Below, piece after piece: positions 25,401-34,929 of a stretch of DNA of 64,000 nt. The translations under genes and the position numbers were made by a program. Under the pieces are notes generated by a model, which worked only from the letters and a program-made list of their open reading frames with translations, was not told where the DNA came from and searched no databases. The DNA is from Polytrichum commune (Eukaryota > Streptophyta > Polytrichopsida > Polytrichales > Polytrichaceae), in the NCBI GenBank assembly GCA_950295325.1, contig OX485804.1, forward strand, positions 34,906,001 to 34,970,000. Reading direction: 5' to 3'. Positions within the stretch are counted from its first letter, which is position 1, and every line of letters begins with the position of its first letter.

Positions 25401-26233
25401 AGTATGTTACATCAGCTAACAACCTTAAGAAAGTGGCCCCGTTCCAGCTGAAGTACTTTAGGTCTTTCTTGTCTCCTAAAGCCTCATCACTCCATACCAC
25501 GTGTTAACTGATTGTAGGCATGACAACATGACCTTGCACATTGTCACCTACCTGAATTACACCATTACGACGATCGGAGGCGCAGAAGCGTAGACTTCTC
25601 TTGAAATCAATACACCCTACCTACGTGCTGGCCTTTTCGGCCAGCTCTGTGGATGCCCTATCTGCTTCTCTGATTCTAGACGCCTTTCAATACAGCTGCT
25701 CACATTTAGAAGTGAATGCGTTCGAGTGTCACTCCACAAAATATGTCTCCATGAAAGCCTGCGTGAAACCATGAAAGCTAAACATAGAGACTGAAAAACT
25801 AAATCCTACCTCGGAAGCATGTTACGTCAGCTAAACGACCTTAAGGAAGTGCACCCGTTCCAGCTGTAGCACTTTAGGTATTGCTCGACTCTCAAAGCCT
25901 TATCGCTCCATACCACATCTTTAACTGATTGTAGGCGCAACTCGAACGTGAGCTTTCACCGCTAGGACGATCGGAGGAGCAGAAGCGTGATCTTGTCTCG
26001 CAATCGAAACATCCTAGCTGTGTGTTGGCACTTTCGACCGACTGACCACATTGCTCTCGAAACAACGAAAAACCTGTAGCTATTCCATAAGCAAAGAAGA
26101 AAACCAAAACTAGGGAGCTGCTCGGACCTGCATACACGGAAGTGGCCAGGCCACGCTTGGCACCATCTTTGCGAGTATGCGACCTTGCGGAAGCCGCTGA
26201 AATTCGGGGCTTCCTCCCCACTTCCACCGCCAT
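22435..26233 (-). CDS. Alpha/beta hydrolase-fold protein with an N-terminal membrane anchor
   Basis: Four exons (26233-26128, 24208-23958, 23441-22962, 22743-22435) give 381 residues with all phases matching. Residues 1-36 are basic and Ser/Ala-rich. Residues 41-57 (FVLILGAVVGGLVYKVI) form one hydrophobic segment. The fold shows the oxyanion loop HIHGMGGS (103-110), the DRSGYGQSD turn (133-141), the nucleophile elbow ATSIGG with Ser174, Asp327 in GTEDYLVP, and His355 in GYGHFLN. The triad is therefore complete, although the elbow has Ala instead of the usual first Gly. Family knowledge places it with plant AB hydrolases of unassigned substrate; a membrane-tethered esterase or lipase is inference. 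The third donor (GAG|GTACTT) was chosen by phase and by similarity of the joined segment to relatives. Intron 1 (1.9 kb) carries tandem repeats. Confidence 0.88.
24490..26060. repeat. Four-unit tandem repeat filling intron 1 of the hydrolase gene
   Basis: The anchor gctcaaatttagaagtgaa recurs near 24508, 24906, 25258 and 25696. A second anchor, attaggacgatcggaggcgc or variants, recurs near 24773, 25190, 25558 and 25960. Units are about 350-440 bp and diverged by substitutions and small indels. The last unit runs to within about 70 bp of the end of exon 1. Confidence 0.8.
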
Positions 26234-26329
26234 GGCTTAAAAGTAAGCTCCGAGTGTCCCCCGCTGCTGCTTTGCTGTATACGTAAATAAACAACTACTA
26301 AGTTGCACAGCTCCAAGCTGTGCAGGAAT

Positions 26330-27715
26330 ATGCTTCCTCCTTTTCCTTCCCCCCTTTCTTCTTCCTTCTTCCCTCTTCCTCCTTAGATCAAGGACGCACG
26401 ACCGTGATCGCCATAGCCATTTGTCTCTCCCCTGTTTGGAAGCTTTTGCTTGCACAGCTCCTGCAAGCTGACCTAACCTTCCAGTACCAGATTTTTAGGG
26501 TTAGCCCATGTCCATGTCCCATTCTTATTATGTGGGGGTTGGTTAAAGGTTCACATCCCATTTGCCACCCATGGTTCTAAGACACCACGTACATTCACAC
26601 CACACAAATGATCATGTCGAAATGATCATTCGGCATAAATTGATTTCAAGTTTTCAATAACTTGTCATGTGTCAATCTTCTATTACGTAGTCGAACATAT
26701 ATATTTTTTAAACAAATCCACACATCACCTCTGGAAGATACTTATCTCAACACCAAAGTGCTCAACATGTTTATAAACTGCATCATCCTATTGTGTTGAG
26801 CACAGTGTTATCGAGGAGAAGGCTCAAAGTACCGTCCAGAAATGTCGCTCTTTGAGACAGCCACGTCGTCCTATGTTCCCCACGTTCCCTGATAGCTCAC
26901 ATTATTGGGGCTAGAGTCAGTTAGGGTTCCCGTTTTTGTGTTCATGGAGTCTTGCATCCACCAGCTGAACGAGGTGAACAAAAATCAATTGTGTCCTACA
27001 ATATCCTCAAATACATCGAACAAGTGGCCTCCATGCACTTCAGGTAAGGATCTGTTCGCAGGGTTGCGAGTGGTACTCTCGGAGAGAGGCTTACTTACAA
27101 AGAGGATTGAAGAGGAGCTTAGTGAGGGTCTTCATTATTGGAAGCTGGAGCAAACGTTTATGTACAACCAAATCTAATGACATCCATGTGAAAGTTGAAG
27201 ATGTTGTGCAAGCCATAAGGCTTAAGTCGTTTAGAAAACCTTGGCCTCCATGGAAAGGAATCTCTCATCTGGTATGGGGCCATGCTTTCTTGGAAGTGTG
27301 CATTTTTTATGCCCAATGGAATTGTTGTCAAATTGGAGACCATGGTGTTGAAATTGGTGTTGAAATGGTATTGATGATTTTCAATTGGTACCATGTTCTT
27401 GTTATTTGGTCCAACCCTCCTTGTCCCTCATGTGCATCTAGAAGCGAGGTTGTGCCTTTGTCCATCCCTACGCAAACTACTTCGGTAGTTTTTTTTCTTC
27501 GCATTTCGCCCTCCTTGCCCAAAGAGTACTCAAAATGCTCCCATAAAAGAGAGCAAGGAGCGAGTATTTGTTATTTATTCCCAATGGAACATCATCTTCA
27601 CCACTCGTGCTATTGAGTTCAAACAAATAAGTATATCAAATACACATAGGCCAACACAATTGCATCAACAATTGAACCTAAAAGTATTGATGTGCATAAA
27701 TTTTAGCAAATATTT
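26330..27715. other. Intergenic region without a supported gene
   Basis: 26320-26480 probably contains the hydrolase promoter and 5' UTR (pyrimidine-rich). Open frames at 26905-27177 and 27107-27616 overlap in different frames, show no recognisable domain and have no splice support, so I do not call them genes. Confidence 0.5.
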
Positions 27716-27721
27716 TAGTCA

Positions 27722-28088
27722 TATTGCAACCTCGGGGGGGGGGGGTAGTCATTGGTTGGAGTAGCAATATACGTGCGAACAAATGATAGGGTATTTTAAA
27801 AACATGGGGGCTAAAAAATATAAATGGACTTAAGAGTAATATAGGGTATCAAAAATGGCACTGGACATCTTTAAAGTACTATAGGGTATGGAATAATAGG
27901 TAATTTGGAATTATAAGTAACGCAAGCTATTTTTTATTAACCCAAAGTAGAAATTTACATAATGATAGCATGTGAAAAAAGAAGAGAATTGAAAGTAATA
28001 CCCCCCTATAAAATAGTGGTTGTTCGCACCTATATCCTTAACTTTTTAACACACTGCCCCCCCCCCCCCCCCGAGATTGCAACACGTG
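27722..28088. mobile_element. Inverted-repeat element bounded by G and C homopolymers
   Basis: The left edge reads TTGCAACCTC followed by a run of about 11-13 G. The right edge is a run of about 16-17 C followed by GAGATTGCAA, the inverted counterpart. Inside, GTGCGAACAA on the left is matched by TTGTTCGCAC on the right. The 367-bp body has no gene. It looks like a non-autonomous element or foldback; superfamily unknown. Confidence 0.55.
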
Positions 28089-28280
28089 TGTTTTTGGTAT
28101 CCATTCTCAACTACAAACCTTTTCACATACCACGTCAAATTTAGATGGGTTAAGAAGAGCAACCACATAAGGCCCACATATCTAAACATGAGTTTATTTT
28201 CCTAGTGAAGTTGGAAGTAGTAAGGGGTCGAGGAAAAGAACTAACCATAAATATGACCATAACTATTTTGGAATGTACTA

Positions 28281-29456
28281 CACTACGTATGTTATTTAGT
28301 GTCATATGGCATTTCATGTCACTATGATAACTTTTTGGATGACACTTCTCATGAATAAGTGAACAAATATTTTCATGGATGATGGATGATAACTTTAAGT
28401 TCATGAATTGCCAAATTCCTACTTGCTCTTGTTTAATTGCCCACTCTTCTCTAGGTTGCGCCGTCTCCACCCTATCGAGTCCTCCTTTCGTAGTTTGCTT
28501 GAGAGTTTGCTTATAGATTCCACTTTTATTGTTGGATTTGATTATATAGTTCTAGTCTCATGGTGAGTATGAGGAGTTCATACAAGAGGAAGGTTGCCAT
28601 TGAAGGATTAAGCTTGTAGAATCATCGGTTCTAATATATGTAGTACTCCTATGCTTGTGGCTAGTGCATTTGATGATCATTCATAATAGACTCAGTCTAT
28701 GGTTTAGAGTTTGGGCTTGGGTTTGACTTTTGTGTTAGGTTAATCCCACTCTTTCATGCTTGAGGGACTTGGGACATTTGGCGATTAGAAGTGCACACAA
28801 GAGAATGCTAATGTTGAATGATTAAGTTTGTAGACTCGTTGATTTGGGTTTGCGTCTAGGTTTGATTTTTAGTGTTGGGTTTATCCAATATTTCACGATT
28901 GTGACTGGAGTGAATAAGTTTCCATACTCATTGGTCTAGTGTTGGGTTCGGTTTTGGGTTGAAGTATGTTGGCTTAACCAAGTAGTTTCATGCTTGTGGT
29001 TGAGGCATTCAACAATCATTTGTAGATTCGATGCTTTGGTTTTGGTTTAGGGTTTAGGTATGATTTCAGTGTTGGCATAATCCAATGGTTTCATGCTTGT
29101 GGAACTCGGGGTGATTGCGTTTGCAAACTCATACATTTGGCAATATTTGGAAATGGAGAGGGCAACGGATGCTTCAAGCTTTGAAATCCATGCCAATCAT
29201 TGAAACAAACTTTGGTATATTGTGCACCCTAACATTTATGTAATGAAATAATGTCATGGATGAGTGAATTTGGATGAAAAATCTTTCGGTTAGTGAAAGT
29301 AATTGTGACACTATAGATTTATAATCCCAAAAAATCTACAAGGAATGACAAATAATGTTGCGTTAACATTTAGTGTTGGTGGCACTAGACTGTGGATCAC
29401 AAATAGTACTAAATAAGACAACTATAAATTGGTGACATTGAATACCACATTTAGTG
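28281..29456. mobile_element. CACTA-ended MITE, copy B, with internal tandem array
   Basis: The element starts CACTACGTATGTTATTTAGTG and ends with the inverted form CCACATTTAGTG. Subterminal DNA matches copy A (4011-4350): gtcatggatgatggatga on the left, and aatctacaaggaatgaca and gttaacatttagtgttggtg on the right. It is longer than copy A because about 28600-29130 holds a diverged tandem array whose units contain tttcatgcttgtgg and ggtttgatttt.agtgttgg. No transposase frame was seen. Confidence 0.55.
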
Positions 29457-30049
29457 TACTTTCCCCCAAAACAATATGAGGAAATAGCATTTGGAATCAA
29501 CTGGAAAGAGGTAATTATCGCAGACGCAACATACCTCTCATCCATCCAATGTAAAAACTTGACCCCTGTAAAATTCATGGTTGATTCATCTCAAATGACA
29601 TGGACTAGGTTAATTTGCAACCCTCGTATGCAATATTGCCCTCTCTCCGAATCAACTAGGTTGTTTATGGTGAAGATTTTGATATGTAAAGCACATATTA
29701 TAAAAAGTAATGAAAGCAAGGAGCAGTCGAAGGTTGTTTGATTACATTACATTGCATTGCATTGAAGAGGGATGTTGTTGCCGACTAATTATTTATTAGG
29801 TACATGTATGTGTATTCCTTTCATTATATTACTTAATCAAATTTGTATGTTGGATGGGGTTGGGAATGAGCAAGATTATATTTGGAATTATACTATGTTT
29901 CTTCTCACAACTGCACTGACAGATTCACACTAAAAAACGCAAGTGAAGTAGTGTAGTGATGTTATTAGAATGGAACGGCTGGTAGTAGTTGAATAATGGT
30001 ATGTTCGCCAATACTGACTCAACAACTTGATCTCAACAACGAACGCAGA

Positions 30050-30210
30050 CAACCAACTACTAGTTGCAGATGAACCGGTTGAGTTTGAGAAATAACCAGT
30101 TGAAGTTTAAGACTTTAGGAAAATAACCGTTCATTTTAGGGGAATCTATGGAAACATAGTTCGCAATTGATAGAGAAAACCGAAAAATCACATCATGTAA
30201 CCGGTTGGGC
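30050..30210 (-). repeat. Dispersed repeat family F1, copy 3 (reverse)
   Basis: Contains ctagttgcagatgaaccggt, gagaaataaccagttgaag and aggaaaataaccgt, the reverse complement of blocks in the copies at 3110-3370 and 5215-5460. It is truncated and non-coding. Confidence 0.55.
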
Positions 30211-30396
30211 TTGGCGTTATCACCCTTGTTAACATGGTAGATGTGGTGGGAGATGTTTCGAGGTTAATGGCAACCAACATACACAATGGTATGGTACTCA
30301 AAGAAGGTGATGGTATTGTGTGTAAATAAATAAATAAATAAGAAATAAGAAAAACTGCCATTGTAGTATTTGTGTACCAAACATCCCCTAGTACCG

Positions 30397-30968
30397 AGGG
30401 GTTGTTTACACCATGGACCATGAAGTCATCCCAAGGCCCTGTAAAATTCACGATTGGCCGTTGAAATCGTCTCAAGACTTCTTTGGTTTACACCAAGGAA
30501 AAAAGATGTCAAAGTGACCATGAAATTCGAGATCCCCAAAAAGACATATTTAAAGGCCTACGTTATCCATCGACATGGTTCAACGGATTTTGCGGTGGGA
30601 GAGGCAAAATAGGTGCTATGGTAGAAAAAGACAAGGCTCACTACAAAGAAATATTGTTATAATATTTTTATTAATGATTTTTCTTGGGGTAAGAGAAGAT
30701 GACAACAAGAGAAGACGAGAGAATGATCAAACTTTTTTTTTAAAAAAAATTCAAAATTGTCCTTTTTGGGAATATATTAAAAGAATCAACACATTCGCTT
30801 TTTGGTGCATCCTCTAGGTCCACATTAGGTTTACACCTAGTGAGAGGCCCAAATGCTTTGTAAATTGGTTCTTTAAGAAATCAGACCATGGAAGTTGGAC
30901 CATGAAGTCGGACCATGGGAAAAGACCATCTTCCATGGTCCGACTTCATGGTCCATGGTGTAAACAAG
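30397..30968. mobile_element. PIF/Harbinger-like MITE, diverged copy K
   Basis: The ends GGGGTTGTTTACACCATGGA and the inverted TCCATGGTGTAAACAAGG match the 49405-49849 element. The copies also share an internal coding-like segment in opposite orientation: here, plus strand from about 30575, MVQRILRWERQNRCYGRK. The right end carries a perfect 22-bp hairpin (arms 30897-30918 and 30933-30954, 14-nt loop). No transposase is present. Confidence 0.65.
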
Positions 30969-30974
30969 GTTCAA

Positions 30975-32130
30975 GTTATGATGTGGGTATCTTCGGTGCC
31001 CTTATCTTAAGTAGTTGATCCGACCTTATCACCAAGACCAAGCGATTTTGTCTCCACCTATCACACAACCCCTTTCATTGAGAGTAAAACTACACAAGCA
31101 AAAGCTTCTACAAAATGCTTAAGATAGTTTTAAAAATATTATTTAATAATAATAAAACAAAAAAACACACACACACCTAGCTTTTCGGACCTACACCGTA
31201 ATTACCAATGTTAAAATTACCATGTTTAACACTTGGAAACACTAGGGTTTTGACCGATCATGTTCAAAAATCTTCCCAGACATTGGATCTCAACCTCAAC
31301 CTAATTACAAGTTCGGTGGGGCAACGTAAAAGAATCTAAGCCCTTGCATGTGCCGAAGATGGTGGAGTGTTCTCTCAATGTTGGTCCCCGTTTTCTTTCC
31401 TTGATTGATGGGGTTGTGGCCATGATAAACGACTTGGCTCAAGCTCAAGCCTTGCAAGTTTGGTAGGTCGAGGGAAAACAATTCGAGCTTAAATGTTGAA
31501 GGGCCTCGTTACCCTGGAGCTTGAGGGCCCTTGACCCATGATATACAAATTATAGGAATGGTCGAGAAATTGGAGACAGTCCAAGTCCACTTTACACTAG
31601 ACTTGAAGGCATGAGAGACCAAAGAAATTTGTATGGATGAAAAATCTACATGGCTTCCTACATGGCAGCAAGTGGATGATGTTTCATGGTCTACTGGATG
31701 TTGCATTAGGCCCATCAATAAGAGATGGGTCTATTACATAACTAGGGGCAACGGCAGTTAATTAAATCGTCATGGACTCCTATAACTTTAACAATGTTAT
31801 GGCAAGGATTTGAACCCGAACATATGTCGCAATCCCTCGATGTGGTTCACTTTCACTTTAAACTGAGCTTGAAGCCCAACAATCGCAAAATTGGATTTCT
31901 ATTTCCCACGGTATAGCCTTTGCATGATTTTCAAGGCCCTTAGATTTTTATGGTCAAGATTCTTGGTTTGTGTGTGAAGCGGCCCTGAAAGGGTGGACCT
32001 TTGTCTCCTCACTTATTACCAATTGGTCGTAGAGTTCAATGACCAAATTGGAACTTGTAGGGCAACAATTGGATGTTTCGATTTTGACTCGGCCTTGGAA
32101 ATCAACCCATAGTAGAGGGGCACCATAGCT
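30975..32130. other. Intergenic, no gene seen
   Basis: The DNA is AT-rich, with short pieces near 31300-31500 resembling the hairpin repeat at 32131-32319 (the cgaagatgg, caagct and ttgcaagttt blocks). No start-to-stop frame has supporting features. Confidence 0.5.
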
Positions 32131-32319
32131 CCATCATTTTAGGCACATGTAAGGGTTAACATTCTTTTACCTTGGCCCACCATACTTGCAAGCTTAAGCT
32201 ATGTGTGGCTGGCCCTTCAAGTCATGGCATTGCCACACACAACTCGAACTACAGCTCAAGCTTGCAAGTCGGTGGGCCAAGGTTAAAAGAATTTGAACCC
32301 TTACATGTGCCTAAGATGG
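32131..32319. repeat. Long near-perfect hairpin (arms about 70 nt)
   Basis: 32131-32200 and 32253-32319 are inverted repeats matching over about 67-70 nt with few mismatches. Shared blocks include TTAGGCACATGTAAGGGTT, ATTCTTTTA, CCTTGGCCCACC and ACTTGCAAGCTT. The loop is 52 nt. If transcribed from either strand it would fold into a long double-stranded stem. Related single arms occur nearby (about 31300-31500 and 32470-32560), so it probably belongs to a dispersed repeat. Confidence 0.8.
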
Positions 32320-32757
32320 CGGAGGTTTTGTCTTGATGTTGGTTCGAATTCCTTGAAATGATATTCAAGTCCAAGCCCTAACTTTGACTTGTAGAATTTT
32401 CAAAGTCCGATGATTGCAAGTATATGTTCGAACTTGAACTTGAAAAACAATCCAAATCTCAAAGGAACCAAATCTCTCCTATTTATACACATATAAGGGT
32501 CCGAAGTGTATAGTCTTTGCCCACCAAACTTGAGCTCGAGCTATGAGTGGTTGACCCTTCCCTTACACTTCACTCAAAACCAATTGCGATAAAGTTAGCT
32601 TTCTTTCACCCAAAGTAAAGAAACAAAAACAAAAACAAAAACAAAGAGGAAGAGAGGAGAAACATCGATGTTCTTGCACCAAATGTGAACGTGAACCCAT
32701 TTGTCTTGCATTGATCATGGTCATCTATGATGTTGTTTTCACCCACTACTGTAGTAA

Positions 32758-33080
32758 CACTAAAAAAGATGTTTAATGTTTGATTATATTCAATGTTGTT
32801 ACCACAATACCTTGCTCTCAGCACTAATTTTCAATTCCTTGACAATTAGTGTTAGACATAAATGTGCCGCTACCTTCCCTACAACCACCTCCCCTCGTGT
32901 GAAGCATGAATTTCATATCCTTATTAACACTAAATTCAAACATGTAACTTCCACATATTACCATAGTTGATATTTAGTGTTTGAGTTTACATCTAATGTT
33001 ACTTACTTTCATAGGGTTATTGACATTTAGTGTATGCCTTCGTATTTAGTGTATCAAACGCTAAGTAACCTTTTTTAGTG
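32758..33080. mobile_element. CACTA-ended MITE of a second subfamily
   Basis: The ends are CACTAAAAAAG on the left and CTTTTTTAGTG on the right, inverted with about 11-12 matching bases. The interior is full of acactaa/ttagtgt motifs (aattagtgttag, acactaaattc, atttagtgtttg). No coding capacity. Confidence 0.5.
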
Positions 33081-33839
33081 TAGTGTAGAGTAATAAGAAA
33101 GCATTGAGTTTCCCCATTGTTATTGATATCCAAGCTATCGTGTACATGTTAGATTTAGGCATATATGAATTTTATATTATTCGGCCAACAAGTGCCACGT
33201 GGCAACATGTGAGTGGTTGGAACATCTTCAAAGATGACATGGAAACTCAATCTAGATAAAGTTGTGTGGTGTGTTTGTATATGTGTTTTTATTATTATGC
33301 GGACTGTATTTGGATTGTAGCTCTTGTAAATTTTATTTTTTGTTTCTTGCAAAAGTTCTAAAGTTTATAGCATTTGTATAGTGAGCTTTGAGATACATTT
33401 TTTGGGAATTGTTATGAGGACTTTAATGCGTATGATGTATTTGTGCTTGGTTGGGTATGTGGCCTAAATAACGTGGTCATTATTTCTTACTTGGAATAAC
33501 ATGGGCCCATATTCTAGTGGTACATACAAGGGAAGGTTTCCTACTCAAGTACGGGCACCAAACATACATGTGTCACGATGAGATTGGACTATATGCTATG
33601 AATACATACACCATCCTAAGGTGAATAGGTAGTGACGGGAACGGGAGGGCCTAACTTATGTGATCACTTCAAGAGTAAAAGAGTAGGATAAATCTCAACT
33701 TTTGGACTCTTGCAATTTTTATATCTCTACTATGACTTTAAAACTCAAATGGACAGTCTTTGTGAGTTTGCTTTTGTTGATGGATCGGATATTTCCCAAG
33801 CCAATCCAATAGTCGTTAAATGTATGTGGAGTTGGAACT

Positions 33840-34106
33840 GTTCATAAATAAATACATAATAAACCAACGTTGGGCAATCCGACGTGAATTTGAGCCCACT
33901 GGCCCTACCCTGTTCAAGAACTCTCTTGGTGCAGGGTGTGGTTTATTGCCCACATTGCGGTGGGTGGGCTCTTGGCTTCCTACTTACTTAAATAAATTTT
34001 TTTCCCATCAAGTAGAGAGAAGATGTCACGGCGGGGAATCGAACCACCAACCACTTCATTTGGAAATGGGTACCTCCCCACTATCACCCCGGTAGTTTAG
34101 GACCGT
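33840..34106 (-). mobile_element. SINE-like element (tRNA-derived promoter, minus strand)
   Basis: On the minus strand, GGTTCGATTCC near 34041-34051 is a perfect match to an RNA polymerase III B box (tRNA T-arm). An A-box-like stretch (gtgatagtgggg) lies about 40 nt upstream. Downstream comes a non-tRNA body with ttgcccacattgcggtgggt on the plus strand and an A/T-rich tail near 33840-33860. The order tRNA-like head, unrelated body, A/T-rich tail is typical of SINEs. Target-site duplications were not resolved. It is not a functional tRNA, because the acceptor and anticodon arms do not fold. Confidence 0.5.
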
Positions 34107-34364
34107 CTCAGACCATGAAAGTGTCCACAATAGGGCCATACATTGTGGTTGCAGATTATGTTGTCCATTGTGCACATGAACGTGTGACCCAATTCACTAG
34201 TTTCGTGATAGAAGATAAAAGTTGATTGAATGGGTGAATGTTCATAACACTTGCCAAAGGGGTGGTGAAGATGTTGATTACTATTATAGAGCACAGGCAT
34301 TGTTATTTATAGCATATTTAACCCTTTTATTTGGGTCAGGTTCACCAAATTAGTCTACATTGTT

Positions 34365-34586
34365 TATGTATTTAGTGTCACTTGCTAATTGAAACTACGC
34401 AATGCTATAACTTCCTACTATATAGAATTCATGTTTTTACCAACAAATCATATATAAGTTGCATGGACGTTATACGACATAGATGACTTTACTTGATAAA
34501 CAACTACATCTTTTAACAAACCAAAAGTGAAGGCATTGTGTAATCGCAAATAGTAAGTGTCACTAAATATCATACATGTTGCAGTG
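34365..34586. mobile_element. Short CACTA-family MITE with long imperfect inverted repeats
   Basis: About 40 bp at the left (tttagtgtcacttgctaatt, then actacgcaatgc) are inverted at the right (gcattgtgtaatcgcaaata, then gtgtcactaaat). The right edge GCAGTGAACTT resembles the edge of copy A. Total length is about 220 bp. Copies of similar size occur near 46957-47168. Confidence 0.5.
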
Positions 34587-34734
34587 AACTTAATTTGGGA
34601 TGAATCAACAACCAACCTATATGAGACATGTTTTTACTAGTACCCTCTCAGTAGCCAAAGCGTTATGAAACCAAACCATGGTTAAAATGATCATACAGAA
34701 TTCGAGAATCCATCCAATGAATGAGGAGAACCAA

Positions 34735-34920
34735 TGGCTAGTTATAGATGAACCGGTTGAGAAATAATTGGTTCAAATTCAAGACTTCATGAAAATTACC
34801 GATTGACTAGAGAATTTTAGTGTATACTACTTATGTTAGTAAAGAAAAACCAAACAAAAGATGCCAACATGTAAGCGATGTAAATTAGGAAACAATAGAA
34901 TCTCAAGCGATTATGCCCCC
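34735..34920 (-). repeat. Dispersed repeat family F1, copy 4 (reverse), ending in a C homopolymer
   Basis: ctagttatagatgaaccggt and aagacttcatgaaaattacc match F1. The right side ends near a run of about 14 C followed by A. Non-coding. Confidence 0.5.
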
Positions 34921-34929
34921 CCCCCCCCC

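Noticed and set aside
24490-26060. CRISPR-like array
   Set aside because: The repeats are long, diverged direct duplications in a plant intron without short identical repeats and unique spacers.
26905-27616. Two overlapping plus-strand frames (90 and 169 codons)
   Set aside because: They share DNA in different frames, lack recognisable motifs and sit beside transposon-derived sequence.
33840-34106. A functional tRNA gene
   Set aside because: Only the T-arm is convincing; the acceptor stem and anticodon arm do not form, so a SINE-like head fits better.
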